Shown: piece by piece, positions 50,635 to 59,267 of the stretch | Layout of the letters: each line of letters starts with the position of its first letter | How positions within the stretch are numbered: position 1 is the stretch's first letter | Origin: Actinopolymorpha sp. NPDC004070 | Lineage (GTDB): Bacteria; Actinomycetota; Actinomycetes; Propionibacteriales; Actinopolymorphaceae | NCBI RefSeq assembly: GCF_040610475.1 | Contig: NZ_JBEXMJ010000013.1 | Span: forward strand, 1 to 64,000 | Length of the DNA: 64,000 nt | Direction: 5' to 3' | The notes under the pieces: model-generated | The model's input: only the letters and a program-made list of their open reading frames with translations | Told to the model about the DNA's origin: nothing | The model's database searches: none | Made by a program: the position numbers and the translations under genes

Positions 50635-51205
50635 CCGGCGCGGTGAGAGCGAGCGCGTCGTCCATCCACTGCCGTGCCTGGCGATCCAGCACCGGCAGGG
50701 CGGCCGCGCGGTCGGCTTCGTCCTTCGGCCGCGCACCCCTGGCCTTGTAGAACAGCTGGACCTCCGGAACGAGGAACGGCGTTCCGTCCGGAGAACGAAG
50801 CCCGAGCGAGGAGATCGGTCGACGGATCCGGCGGTCGCGGCGAGACACCCACTCCTCGCCCTCGGCCTCGTCCAGCATCACCTGGACCCGCCACGGACCG
50901 TCCGGGCGTTCGCGGCACCAGATGTCGTGCACCGACTCGGGCAGGGTCTCCCCCGCGGGCCACGGCCGGAGAGTGCCGGGAGGGTCGGCCGCGTGGATGT
51001 CCCATCCGCGCAACACCTCGTGCACCTTCTCCTGATCACGGCGCAGGAGAAGTACGTCGACGTCGTCGTGAGAGCGGAACGCACGGCCGAGGAACAACTC
51101 GATCGCGTACCCGCCCGCGATCCACCACGGCGTCGTCAACGTGCCGAAGAGCCCGGCGACCTCTCCGACCGACATTGGCTCCCACGGCCCAAGATCTGCA
51201 CCCAT
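50606..51205 (-). CDS. Nucleotidyltransferase similar to aminoglycoside 2''-adenylyltransferases
   Basis: The 199-residue protein begins the domain with WWIAGGYAIELFLGRAFRSHDDVDVLLLRRDQ, the GG...HDDxDV motif of ANT(2'')/LinB-like nucleotidyltransferases (metal-binding Asp pair). The middle (PESVHDIWCRERPDGPWRVQVML) and the C-terminal PEVQLFYKARG are typical of this uncharacterised actinobacterial group. It could modify a small molecule or be an orphan antitoxin-like nucleotidyltransferase; resistance is not implied. Its start lies 70 nt inside the TetR gene, so it is probably translated from the same mRNA. Confidence 0.82.
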   Translation of the reverse strand: MGADLGPWEPMSVGEVAGLFGTLTTPWWIAGGYAIELFLGRAFRSHDDVDVLLLRRDQEKVHEVLRGWDIHAADPPGTLRPWPAGETLPESVHDIWCRERPDGPWRVQVMLDEAEGEEWVSRRDRRIRRPISSLGLRSPDGTPFLVPEVQLFYKARGARPKDEADRAAALPVLDRQARQWMDDALALTAPDHPWRAGLV

Positions 51206-51864
51206 GCGGGCCAGCCTGGCATCAGTGGTGCTCGTTCGTCACGGCGTTTTGAGCGCGTGGCCGACCGCCTGACTCCCAGCACGTGGGCGATCACGTCGTC
51301 CACCATGCCGTCCGGGATGGGACGGTGGGCGACGAACCGGCGGTAGAAGAACGGGCTGGTGAGCAGGTCGGTGACCAGCTCCGCATCGAGGTCGTCGGGA
51401 AGCTGGCCGCGCGCGCGGGCACGTTCGAGTACGACGAGGACCGGCTCGCGTCGGCGTTCGGTCAGGTCGGCGTGCAGGGCGGCCAGGGCCGGGTCACGTT
51501 CGGCGGCGTCGACGAACGCGGCGAGCAGGCGGGGGAACGGCGTTTCCTCCAGCAGCCTGACGAACGCGCCGAGCAGGTGCGCGACATCGGCCTCGACCCG
51601 GCCGGTGTCGGGGACCGGGAACGGCTGGAACGTCGCGTCCATGGCGTCGACCAGGAGGGCACCGGCGCTGTCCCAGTGGCGGTACAGCGTGGCCTTGCCG
51701 GCGTTCGCGCGCCGGGCCACCGCCTCCATGGTGAAGCCGGGCAGGCCGTGCTCGTCGAGCACCTCCAGGGCGGCGCGCAGGACTCGCTGACGCGCGCCGG
51801 CGCCTCGCGAGATCGGCTGCCGCGGATCCTTCGGCTTCGGTGCGGACGGCTTGACCGAAGACAT
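51136..51864 (-). CDS. TetR family transcriptional regulator
   Basis: TetR regulator of 242 residues. HTH at about 25-70: RQRVLRAALEVLDEHGLPGFTMEAVARRANAGKATLYRHWDSAGALLVDAM. A TetR_C-type ligand domain follows, with FYRRFVAHRPIPDGMVDDVIAHVLG. The last ~45 residues are a basic extension overlapping the nucleotidyltransferase start. ATG 51864 is chosen because GGAGGT lies exactly 6 nt upstream; the GTG at 51870 is too close to it. It is divergent from the DoxX-like gene with a palindrome in between. Confidence 0.9.
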   Translation of the reverse strand: MSSVKPSAPKPKDPRQPISRGAGARQRVLRAALEVLDEHGLPGFTMEAVARRANAGKATLYRHWDSAGALLVDAMDATFQPFPVPDTGRVEADVAHLLGAFVRLLEETPFPRLLAAFVDAAERDPALAALHADLTERRREPVLVVLERARARGQLPDDLDAELVTDLLTSPFFYRRFVAHRPIPDGMVDDVIAHVLGVRRSATRSKRRDERAPLMPGWPAWVQILGRGSQCRSERSPGSSAR

Positions 51865-51912
51865 TGCCACACCTCCATCGGACGCGTACCGTCCATCCTA
51901 AAGGAACGGATC

Positions 51913-51924
51913 CGTATCGATACG
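51913..51924. promoter_or_regulatory. TetR operator candidate
   Basis: CGTATCGATACG is a perfect 12-bp palindrome, extended with imperfections to GATCCGTATCGATACGATC. It is centred in the 91-bp gap between the divergent TetR and DoxX-like genes, the expected place for the regulator's operator. Confidence 0.6.
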
Positions 51925-51955
51925 ATCCGGCCGATTCCGGCGGGAGGTTCCTCGA

Positions 51956-52375
51956 ATGAGTCGTACGACAACCGCGTCCCGGCCGGCGGCTCCAGCGCCT
52001 TCGGCCCGGCCCCGTTGGCGGGCCGGCCTCTACTGGACGGCCACCGCACTCCTGGTCGGGGAGTGCGCGATCGGCGGCGCGATGGACCTGCTGCGCATGC
52101 CGCCGTTCTATCCGGTGATGATCGAGCTCGGGTATCCCAGCTACCTCTCCACGATCATGGGTACGGCGAAGATCGCCGCCGCCGTGGTGCTGGTGGCGCC
52201 CCACCTGCCCCGGCTGAAGGAGTGGGCGTACGCCGGAGTCATGATCGACCTGCTCGGCGCCATCGCGTCGACCGTCGCTGCGCACCAGCCGTTGAGCGGC
52301 CTGGTCGCGCCGTTCGCGTTCGCCGGCCTGGCCCTGCTGTCGTGGGCACTGCGTCCGCCCACCCGCCGCCTCTGA
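51956..52375 (+). CDS. DoxX-like membrane protein
   Basis: The 139-residue protein has four helices. Features: a Pro/Ala-rich cytoplasmic N-terminus, LYWTATALLVGECAIGGAMDLLR, then IELGYPSYLSTIMGTAKIAAAVVLVAP and LLGAIASTVAAH. This is the DoxX_2 pattern. GGGAGG precedes ATG by about 8 nt. Divergent from the TetR gene and probably its main target. DoxX proteins are linked to redox homeostasis in actinobacteria, but function here is unknown. Confidence 0.82.
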   Translation: MSRTTTASRPAAPAPSARPRWRAGLYWTATALLVGECAIGGAMDLLRMPPFYPVMIELGYPSYLSTIMGTAKIAAAVVLVAPHLPRLKEWAYAGVMIDLLGAIASTVAAHQPLSGLVAPFAFAGLALLSWALRPPTRRL

Positions 52376-52415
52376 ATCCTGGGCACGTCGAAGCGCGTTG
52401 CCTAGCATGGGCCGC

Positions 52416-52877
52416 GTGCCGCGCGCTGGAGTGATCCTGGTCGAGAACGGAAGCGTCGCCGCGGTCGAGCGGGTTCGATCAGGCAGGCGTTATCACGTGT
52501 TGCCGGGCGGTCAGCTCGAATCCGGCGAGGACTACGTGCACGCGGCGGTACGCGAGGCGGCGGAGGAGCTCGGTGTCGAGGTACGCATCACCGGACTGGT
52601 CGCCGTCGTGCACTTCCACGGCCGTGAACAGCGCTACTTCCTCGCCCGTTCGGTGGGCGGCACGTTCGGCACCGGCGACGGACCGGAGATGGACAGCCCG
52701 GCCGACTCCGCGTCAGGAAGTTACCGTGCGGTGTGGCTGCCCACGGACTCACTGCTCGCCGCGGACCTACGGCCATGCCCCCTTGCCGAACGCATGCAGC
52801 AGTCCGCATCCCTGTCGTCCTGGCAGGCGCTCCTGACCGATCCCCTGGTCATCCACGAACCCGCAGCCGACCGGTAG
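52416..52877 (+). CDS. NUDIX hydrolase
   Basis: The 153-residue protein has a complete Nudix box GQLESGEDYVHAAVREAAEELGV (GX5EX7REUXEEXGU). It hydrolyses a nucleoside diphosphate linked to another group; the substrate is unknown. A -10-like TAGCAT at 52403-52408 places transcription start near GTG 52416, suggesting a leaderless mRNA starting there; ATG 52407 is the alternative. It lies 40 nt after the DoxX-like gene but probably has its own promoter. Confidence 0.88.
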   Translation: MPRAGVILVENGSVAAVERVRSGRRYHVLPGGQLESGEDYVHAAVREAAEELGVEVRITGLVAVVHFHGREQRYFLARSVGGTFGTGDGPEMDSPADSASGSYRAVWLPTDSLLAADLRPCPLAERMQQSASLSSWQALLTDPLVIHEPAADR

Positions 52878-53045
52878 AACGGGCACATGCCGGAGTAGCC
52901 ACGAAGGGCAGAGAACTCAGTACACGTTGGCGAACGGGCCCGGTAGGCGACGGTGCTCGCCGCCGCGCTCGGCGAGGTCGATCCCCGCTGAGCGCGGACG
53001 GTCACCGAGCTCGCCCGCGGTGCGCGTCGTTGTCAGCGGGCCGGG

Positions 53046-53633
53046 TCAGTGGATCCGGGCGAGGAAGTCCAGCACGCGGCGGGTCAGCAGCTCGGTGGCC
53101 GCCTGGTCGTACGACGACAGCGAGGAGTCGGCGAACAGGTGCTCCTTGCCCGGATACAGGAACAGCTCGGCGTCCTCGACCGAGCCGACCAGCTCCCGTG
53201 CGGCGTCGAGGTCGCCCTCGTCGGCGAAGATCGGGTCGCCCTCCATCCCGTGCACCTGCACGGGAACGCCCGCCGGCCACGTGCCGAACTCCGCAACCGG
53301 CACGCAGGAGTGGAAGAACAACGCGCCCCGGGCGCCGGCCCGGGTCTGGGCCAGCTGCTGCGCAGCCATGACGCCGAGCGAGAAGCCCGCGTAGACGAGG
53401 CCGTCACCGAGCCCCTCGGCGGCGGCGAGCCCACGTGCGTTGACGGTCCCGAACCCGGTCTCCCGCGCGTACCCCAGACCGTCCTCGAGGGTCTCGAACG
53501 TGTGCCCCTCGTAGAGGTCCGGCACGTGCACGGTGTGGCCGGCCCGGCGCAGCTCGGCCGCGAAGGCCTCCACTCCCTGAGTCAGTCCCTGCGCGTGGTG
53601 GAACAGCACGACCTCGGCCATGGCGTCGCTCAC
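53046..53633 (-). CDS. Dienelactone hydrolase family protein
   Basis: The 195-residue alpha/beta hydrolase is of the DLH family. Nucleophile elbow GFSLG (S85; classical DLH has Cys), acid in MEGDPIFADEGD, and histidine in YPGKEHLF. Serine in place of cysteine is common in this actinobacterial subgroup. GTG 53633 is the start, with an in-frame ATG four codons on. It is divergent from an ArsR-type regulator across a 58-bp AT-rich gap, so the two are probably co-regulated. Confidence 0.88.
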   Translation of the reverse strand: MSDAMAEVVLFHHAQGLTQGVEAFAAELRRAGHTVHVPDLYEGHTFETLEDGLGYARETGFGTVNARGLAAAEGLGDGLVYAGFSLGVMAAQQLAQTRAGARGALFFHSCVPVAEFGTWPAGVPVQVHGMEGDPIFADEGDLDAARELVGSVEDAELFLYPGKEHLFADSSLSSYDQAATELLTRRVLDFLARIH

Positions 53634-53691
53634 TTTCGATGCTAATGATCCAAATATCTCGAACGATCGACGATGCTAGTCTGATCGAACT

Positions 53692-54294
53692 ATGTCGAGC
53701 AATACCCCTGCCCCGGACTACGACCTCGACGACCGGCGCGAGCTCACCACCGCCGAACAGGTGCGGGCGATCAGCGACCCGTTGCGTACGACCCTCCTCG
53801 GGCTGCTGCACGAGCGGGCCGCGACCGTGACGGAGCTGGCGGCTGCGGTGAAACGCCCGAAGAGCACGGTCGCCCACCACGTCAACCTCCTCGTCCGGGC
53901 CGGCCTGCTCCGAGTCGTCCGCACCCGGCGGGTCAGGGCGATCGAGGAGCGCTACTACGGCCGCACCGCGCGGATGTTCTACGTGGGCCTCGGCCGGCAG
54001 TCCGCCGACGGGGACACGCTCCCGCACGACTTCAACGACTTCGAGGTCGCGGCGAAGGAGTCGGCCGCGGCATACGAGGACGGCCGGATGCGCGCCTTCC
54101 TCCGGCACGCGCGGATTCCCGAGGAACGCGCGAAGGAGTTCTGGCGACGGGTCGACCAGGTGATCCACGAGTTCGACCAGTTGCCCCGCGCCGGGGACAC
54201 GGTCTACGGCTTCGCGGTCGGGCTCTACCCGATGCCCGACTACCCGACCCTGCCGCCGGCATCTGAGGATGCGTCCGAGGAGGATTCGGACTGA
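53692..54294 (+). CDS. ArsR-type winged-helix regulator
   Basis: Regulator of 200 residues. HTH at about 20-90: TAEQVRAISDPLRTTLLGLLHERAATVTELAAAVKRPKSTVAHHVNLLVRAGLLRVV. The C-terminal half (about 95-180) resembles other YcjW/ArsR-like regulators with no metal cysteines. A TAGTCT -10 lies about 15 nt upstream of ATG, so the transcript is near-leaderless. The last 55 nt overlap the convergent GNAT gene. It likely controls the divergent hydrolase. Confidence 0.88.
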   Translation: MSSNTPAPDYDLDDRRELTTAEQVRAISDPLRTTLLGLLHERAATVTELAAAVKRPKSTVAHHVNLLVRAGLLRVVRTRRVRAIEERYYGRTARMFYVGLGRQSADGDTLPHDFNDFEVAAKESAAAYEDGRMRAFLRHARIPEERAKEFWRRVDQVIHEFDQLPRAGDTVYGFAVGLYPMPDYPTLPPASEDASEEDSD

Positions 54295-54827
54295 GGGACG
54301 TCTGCGGCGATGCCGCCATCGTGGAGGCGTTTCCCGTACACGACCTGCGGCCCGTCCCTGTGCGGCTCGCCCGGGCCGACCAGCGTCCAGCCGCAGCGTT
54401 CGTACAGCCTCCGCGCCCTGGTGTTGGCAGCCTGCACGTGCAACTGCGCGCCCTGGTAGCCGACAGACGCCAGGGCCCGCTCGGCGAAGCTCAGCACGCC
54501 CCGGCCGTATCCGAGTCCCCAGTACGCCGGGGCCACCGCGACCAGGCTGACGTGCGCCTCGGTCTCGGACAGAACGCCGTCGGCCGAGCGCAGCGGACTC
54601 CCGAAACAGCAGGCCACCGTCTCGCCCGCGCGTTCCCCGACGACCACCACGGTTCGCGGCGCGTCCAGGCGAGCGCGGAGCACCTCCACCAGCCGCCGGT
54701 CGGCCACGACGGGCTCAACCTCTCCGAGCCGGCGCGCGGTCGCCCGCTCGTACAGGAGAGTCACGGTCGCGGTGACCCGGCTGTCGGCCACCCGGAAGGC
54801 GACGTCCCCGTCGTCCTGCAACGCCAT
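54240..54827 (-). CDS. GNAT family N-acetyltransferase
   Basis: A 195-residue acetyltransferase. The acetyl-CoA pyrophosphate loop is GLGYGRGVLSFAERA, preceded by the beta-4 strand HVSLVAVAPAYWG and followed by LHVQAANTRARRLYERCGW. The Ser/Asp-rich C-terminus (SESSSDASSDAGG) is antisense to the acidic tail of the regulator gene, with 55 nt convergent overlap. ATG 54827 lacks a clear ribosome binding site. Substrate unknown. Confidence 0.84.
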   Translation of the reverse strand: MALQDDGDVAFRVADSRVTATVTLLYERATARRLGEVEPVVADRRLVEVLRARLDAPRTVVVVGERAGETVACCFGSPLRSADGVLSETEAHVSLVAVAPAYWGLGYGRGVLSFAERALASVGYQGAQLHVQAANTRARRLYERCGWTLVGPGEPHRDGPQVVYGKRLHDGGIAADVPQSESSSDASSDAGGRVG

Positions 54828-54867
54828 GCGCAGCAGCGTAGGCCGGAGCCCTGGTCGCCGACCGCGT

Positions 54868-55374
54868 TCAGCCGGGGTCGGCCGCGAGTGTCTTGGCGTA
54901 CCAGTGGTCGGCGCCGTCGTGGGACGCCTTGTAGGACCGGGTTTCGCGGTAACCGTGCGCCTCGTACAACGCGCGGGCCTCGGACAGCTGCTTGTTGGTC
55001 TCCAGGACCATCCGCGACGCACCCAGTTTCCGGGCCGCGGCTTCCGCCGCCAGCAGCAACCCTCGGCCCAGGCCCGATCCACGACCTTCCGGGCGTACGT
55101 ACATGCGTTTCAGCTCGGCGGCTCCCGGGACGGCAGGCAGCAGCCGGACCCCGGCGTAGCCGAGAAGTGCGCCCACCTCGTCCCGCGCGACCAGGAACTC
55201 ACCCTGCGGCGGCCGCAGGTCGTGGTGCGGGTCGGCGACCAGGGCGGTCCGCAACTCCTCGTCGGTGGCCGGCCGGCCGAGGATCCGCACACCGACCTCG
55301 GCGAAGTAGTCCCGGATCGCGTCGTCCACCCAGTGCCCGTCCACCGGCTCGGCGTTGATCGTCCATGTGGCCAT
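54868..55374 (-). CDS. GNAT family N-acetyltransferase
   Basis: A 168-residue acetyltransferase with LKRMYVRPEGRGSGLGRGLLLAAEAAARKLGASRMVLETN, the acetyl-CoA loop and helix, and LYEAHGYRETRSY at the C-terminus. This resembles amino-acid or small-molecule acetyltransferases common in actinomycetes. ATG 55374 is probably leaderless or weakly initiated. It lies 40 nt upstream of the other GNAT on the same strand; the two are not closely similar, so this is probably not a recent duplication. Confidence 0.86.
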   Translation of the reverse strand: MATWTINAEPVDGHWVDDAIRDYFAEVGVRILGRPATDEELRTALVADPHHDLRPPQGEFLVARDEVGALLGYAGVRLLPAVPGAAELKRMYVRPEGRGSGLGRGLLLAAEAAARKLGASRMVLETNKQLSEARALYEAHGYRETRSYKASHDGADHWYAKTLAADPG

Positions 55375-55441
55375 GCCGGTCACCGTACGACAGGGCACCG
55401 ACACTCAGGGACTCCCATGACGAAGCTTGCTAGAAAGAGTC

Positions 55442-56293
55442 ATGTCCACGACATCGTCCAGCGGCACCAGCAGTGGCACCACCAGTGGCAGCGGTGAAAC
55501 CAGCAGCACCGACTACGGCGGGTGGTTCCAGGACCGGCTGATCGTCGAGGTCTACGACCGTCGCCCGCCCTACCCCGACGACCTCATCCGACTGCTGGCC
55601 GAGCTCGCCGGTGGCGCTGCCCACAACGCCGTGCTCGACATCGGGTGCGGGACCGGCGACCTGGCGCGGCGGCTGGCGCCCCTGGTCGGCCGCGTCGACG
55701 CCGTGGACCGCTCCGCGGCGATGCTGGCCCGCGGCCGGGATCTTCCCGGAGGCGACAGCCCCAACCTGCGTTGGCGTCGGGGCACCGCGGAGGACGCCGA
55801 CCTCGATCCGCCGTACGCCCTGATCACCGCCGGCGAGAGCCTGCACTGGATGGACTGGGACGTCGCGCTGCCGAGGTTCGCCGAGGCGGCGGCGCCGGGC
55901 GGCGTGCTCGCCGTCGTCGAGCGTTCCTGGGACTGGCCGCCCGCACTGGGTTCCCAGCTGGGTCAGATCTTCGCCCGCTACTCCCCCTCACGCGACTACC
56001 GGCGGCGCGACGTTCCAGCTGAGCTGGAAAGCCACGGCCACTTCACCAGGCTGGGCCAGCGAACGTGCGGCCCGCAGGCCTGGCGGCCGACGGTGGACGA
56101 GTACGTCGAGGCACGGCACTCGCAGGTCGGCGGATCCCGTACCCACATGGGCGAGGCGACGGCGGCCGAGTTCGACCGAGCTGTCCGCGACCTGCTCGAC
56201 GACCTCGTGGCGGCAGGTGAGATCCGGCGCGTCGGTGACCGGCTCGACCTCCGCGCCGGGGCGCGCGTCACCTGGGGACGCCCCCACCTCTGA
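55442..56293 (+). CDS. Class I SAM-dependent methyltransferase
   Basis: Methyltransferase of 283 residues. After a Ser/Thr/Gly-rich low-complexity start (about 2-25) come AVLDIGCGTGDLARRLAPLVGRVDAVDRSAAM (motif I and acidic loop), the AGESLHWMDWDVAL segment and PGGVLAVVERSWDW. The ESLHWMDW pattern matches the trans-aconitate-methyltransferase-like group. The ribosome binding site is GAAAGAG close to ATG. No neighbour suggests a substrate. Confidence 0.85.
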   Translation: MSTTSSSGTSSGTTSGSGETSSTDYGGWFQDRLIVEVYDRRPPYPDDLIRLLAELAGGAAHNAVLDIGCGTGDLARRLAPLVGRVDAVDRSAAMLARGRDLPGGDSPNLRWRRGTAEDADLDPPYALITAGESLHWMDWDVALPRFAEAAAPGGVLAVVERSWDWPPALGSQLGQIFARYSPSRDYRRRDVPAELESHGHFTRLGQRTCGPQAWRPTVDEYVEARHSQVGGSRTHMGEATAAEFDRAVRDLLDDLVAAGEIRRVGDRLDLRAGARVTWGRPHL

Positions 56294-56422
56294 CGGCACG
56301 GACCGGTTGCCTCGCCACGAGAGCACGCAGACCGCCTACATCGATCGGTCACCCTGCCGGTCGTGGGCCGACCGGCACCTGCTCGTCCGACCTGTGCCCG
56401 CCGACCGGAGCACCGCCGGCAG

Positions 56423-57559
56423 CTACCTCGCTCCGGAAGCTCGGCGGATCTCCTCCGCCAGGTCGGACTCGGTGGTCGGGTAGTCACGCCACTCGTTCGA
56501 ACCGGTCGCGGCCGGGTCGGCCAGAATGCGCTCGTCCACCCGGATGGGCGCACCCGTGATGCAGGCCAGGCACAGCGCGTCGCTCGGCCGAGCGTCAATC
56601 TCGCCTTGCCCGGCCGGTCCGTCCAGCAGGACGGACGCATAGAAGCTGCCACCGGCGAGTTCGTTGATTCGCACCTCCGTGACCAGCGCGCCGGCCGCGC
56701 CGAGGAGGTTCGCGGTGAACTGGTGCGTCATGGGGCGCGGCATCTCCACGCTCTCCACGATCATCGTCAGCGCGAGGGCGGCGTTGGCGAGTACGCCGAT
56801 CGGAAGCTCCCGGGTGCCGTCGTTCTCCCGCAGGATCACGATGTGCACCTTGAGACCGGCGTCCTCGCCGCCCGGACGCCGGATCCCGGCGACGGAGACG
56901 TCCACCCACCGCGGCTGCGTCGGCGCTTGACGTGCTGGCGTGTGTGACACGGAATCCTCCTGGACAAGGGGAGTCAGCCGAGGCGCCAGCGCGGCTCGCG
57001 CCTGGTGCAAGCGCGCCTTGACAGCACCCGGGCTTATGTGGAGTTCGGCCGCGACCTCGCGGTGACTCAGGCCCTGTAGGTAGTAAAGAAGCACCGCATC
57101 GCGTTGACCTGGTGCGAGGTCGCCGATCGCACGACGTACACGGTGTGCGAGGAGGGACGTCTCGGCGAGGTCTGCAGGTCCGGGACCGCGGTCCGGCACG
57201 TCCGTCTCCGGCAGGCGACCGAGCCTGCCGACCTCCTGCAGCCAGCGGCGAGCAACGTTCAACGCGATGCCGCACAGCCACGGCCCGAAGCTGGCCGGGT
57301 TGGCGAGGCGTTCCAGGCTCACCAGCGCCACCACGATCGCTTCCTGGCTCGCGTCCCGCGCCAGCTCGGGGTCGTTCAGTACGCGTTTGGCCAGCCGGCG
57401 CGCCTGGTCGCGATGACGGAGGACCAGCGTCGCGAACGCCGCCTTGTCACCTGCCCGCGCACGGCCGACCAGCATCTCGTCCGCGGCGTCCACCACGTCG
57501 TCGGCGTCACCGGCGTCATCGGCGTCGGGCTCCTCCACCACCGAACCAGACTGGGACAT
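56423..57559 (-). CDS. Sigma-70 (ECF-like) factor fused to a bifunctional-nuclease (DUF151) domain
   Basis: The 378-residue fusion has sigma region 2 at about 31-100 (FATLVLRHRDQARRLAKRVLNDPELARDASQEA) and region 4 at about 138-190, with HTH LSHREVAAELHISPGAVKARLHQAR. Both fit an RNA polymerase sigma factor. From about 217 to 360 it is a BFN/DUF151 domain: PIGVLANAALALTMIVESVEMPRPMTHQF, INELAGGSFYASVLL, ARPSDALCLACITGAPIRVDERIL. The C-terminus ends in a UvrC-like acidic tail. BFN proteins elsewhere have DNase/RNase activity or structural roles. A single open frame and no internal ribosome binding site support a real fusion. ATG is probably leaderless. Confidence 0.86.
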   Translation of the reverse strand: MSQSGSVVEEPDADDAGDADDVVDAADEMLVGRARAGDKAAFATLVLRHRDQARRLAKRVLNDPELARDASQEAIVVALVSLERLANPASFGPWLCGIALNVARRWLQEVGRLGRLPETDVPDRGPGPADLAETSLLAHRVRRAIGDLAPGQRDAVLLYYLQGLSHREVAAELHISPGAVKARLHQARAALAPRLTPLVQEDSVSHTPARQAPTQPRWVDVSVAGIRRPGGEDAGLKVHIVILRENDGTRELPIGVLANAALALTMIVESVEMPRPMTHQFTANLLGAAGALVTEVRINELAGGSFYASVLLDGPAGQGEIDARPSDALCLACITGAPIRVDERILADPAATGSNEWRDYPTTESDLAEEIRRASGAR

Positions 57560-57678
57560 GCCCCATAGTGCGGTTACGGGTCACGGAGGTTGGCTCCGCG
57601 TACGACGGGTGGCCGGAATCGGGCACCATACGGCAGAGACGGCAGGCCGTTCGGCGCCGAGCACAGGAGGGCACCCCC

Positions 57679-58122
57679 ATGGACCAGGAGACGAACGAGA
57701 GGAACGAACACCACAGCCAGTACGCCGTGCGGCCGATCGGCGTGGTCGAGTCCCCGCTCCACGATCCGGCGGCGGCGCCGAAGCAGGGTGACGAGGGCGC
57801 ACCCGATGCGACCATCGTCTTCGTACCCGACGTCGAGGAGGCCCTGCGCGACCTGCGGCCCGGCAACGACGTCCTCGTACTCACCTGGCTGCACCGCGCT
57901 GACCGGGACGTCCTCGCCGTCCACCCGCGCGACGACCGGACCAGGCCGCTCGCCGGCGTCTTCAGCACCCGCTCACCGGACCGCCCGAACCCGATCGGCC
58001 TGCACCGCGTACGCATCGTCGCCGTGGACGGCCTCCGCGTCAGGGTGGCCGACCTGGAGGCGCTGGACGGCACCCCGGTCCTGGACGTGAAGCCGGTGCT
58101 CGACCCCGCCACCGAGCGCTGA
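57679..58122 (+). CDS. TrmO-like tRNA (N6-threonylcarbamoyladenosine-37) methyltransferase
   Basis: A 147-residue UPF0066/TrmO (TsaA-like) domain protein. VRPIGVVESPL at the start and FSTRSPDRPNPIGLHRVRIVAVDG in the SAM-binding region are the family signature; VLDVKPVLD closes the barrel. TrmO methylates t6A37 in some tRNAs. The E. coli enzyme is longer (about 235 residues), so this is the short single-domain form and its tRNA activity is not assured. AGGAGG lies 8 nt before ATG 57679. Confidence 0.86.
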   Translation: MDQETNERNEHHSQYAVRPIGVVESPLHDPAAAPKQGDEGAPDATIVFVPDVEEALRDLRPGNDVLVLTWLHRADRDVLAVHPRDDRTRPLAGVFSTRSPDRPNPIGLHRVRIVAVDGLRVRVADLEALDGTPVLDVKPVLDPATER

Positions 58123-58255
58123 CAGGAGCGACCAGCACCGGAAGTGACCGGCGCGAGTCCGGCCGCCCGGTGGAAGGATGGCAGGGCCAGACCCGTACGC
58201 CACCCGGCGATCCGGGTCCCGCGTAGCAGAGCGAAGCAGAGGAGTCTCCGACCGT

Positions 58256-59245
58256 ATGACGTCGCTCAAGGTCTTGTTCATCGGCGGTACCGGCATCATC
58301 AGTTCGGCGTGCGGGGCCCGCGCCGTCGAGACCGGTGTCGACCTCACCATCCTCAACCGCGGCTCGACCTCGATCCGCCCCGTACCCGACGGCACCGAGG
58401 TGATCCAGGGCGACATCCGCGACCCCGAGTCGGCGCGGGCGGCGCTCGGTGACCGGGAGTTCGACGTGGTGGTCGACTTCGTGGCGTTCACCCCCGAGCA
58501 CGTGCAGACCGACGTCGACCTGTTCGCCGGCCGCACCGGGCAGTACGTCTTCATCAGCTCCGCCTCGGCGTACCAGACTCCCCCGGCCCGGCTGCCGATC
58601 GTGGAGTCGACGCCGCTGCGCAACCCGCGCTGGGAGTACTCCCGCAACAAGATCGCCTGCGAGAACCTCCTGGTCGAGGCGTACCGCGACAAGGGCTTCC
58701 CGGCCACGATCGTGCGCCCGTCGCACACCTACGACCGGACCGCGATCCCGACCACCGGCGGTTGGACCGACCTGGACCGGATGCGCCGCGGCCTGCCGGT
58801 CGTGGTGCACGGCGACGGCACCTCGCTGTGGGCGCTGACCCACCACGTCGACTTCGCCAAGGCGTTCGTCGGGCTGCTGGGCCAGCCGGCCGCCGTGGGG
58901 GACAGCTTCCACATCACCTCCGACGAGTCGCTGACCTGGAACCAGATCTACACCGCGCTCGGCACCGCCCTGGGCGTCGAGGCGAAGCTGGTCCACGTCG
59001 CCTCCGACACGATCGTCGCGGCCGAACCCTCGCTGGAGGGTGCGCTGCTCGGCGACAAGGCCCACTCGGTGATCTTCGACAACAGCAAGGTCAAGGGGCT
59101 GGTCCCCGACTACGTGGCGACGATCCCGTTCTCCGCCGGTGCCCGCGAGATCGTCGAGTGGTACGACGCCCACCCCGAGCGCCAGACCGTGAACGACGAC
59201 CTGAACGCGACGTTCGACAAGCTGATCGCCGCCGCCGGCCAGTAG
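58256..59245 (+). CDS. NAD-dependent epimerase/dehydratase family protein
   Basis: The 329-residue extended SDR-type protein starts LKVLFIGGTGIISSACGARAVE (NAD-binding GGTGxIS), then has YVFISSASAYQ and a YSRNK active-site segment (Tyr-x3-Lys; W-EYSRNKIACEN). The GGTGIIS variant and the C-terminal helix are typical of the actinobacterial/plant NAD-epimerase group related to chloroplast RNA-binding CSP41, often acting on nucleotide sugars. GAGGAG lies 11 nt before ATG. A perfect hairpin terminator follows. Confidence 0.88.
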   Translation: MTSLKVLFIGGTGIISSACGARAVETGVDLTILNRGSTSIRPVPDGTEVIQGDIRDPESARAALGDREFDVVVDFVAFTPEHVQTDVDLFAGRTGQYVFISSASAYQTPPARLPIVESTPLRNPRWEYSRNKIACENLLVEAYRDKGFPATIVRPSHTYDRTAIPTTGGWTDLDRMRRGLPVVVHGDGTSLWALTHHVDFAKAFVGLLGQPAAVGDSFHITSDESLTWNQIYTALGTALGVEAKLVHVASDTIVAAEPSLEGALLGDKAHSVIFDNSKVKGLVPDYVATIPFSAGAREIVEWYDAHPERQTVNDDLNATFDKLIAAAGQ

Positions 59246-59267
59246 TCCGGACCACCCGCACCAGCAC

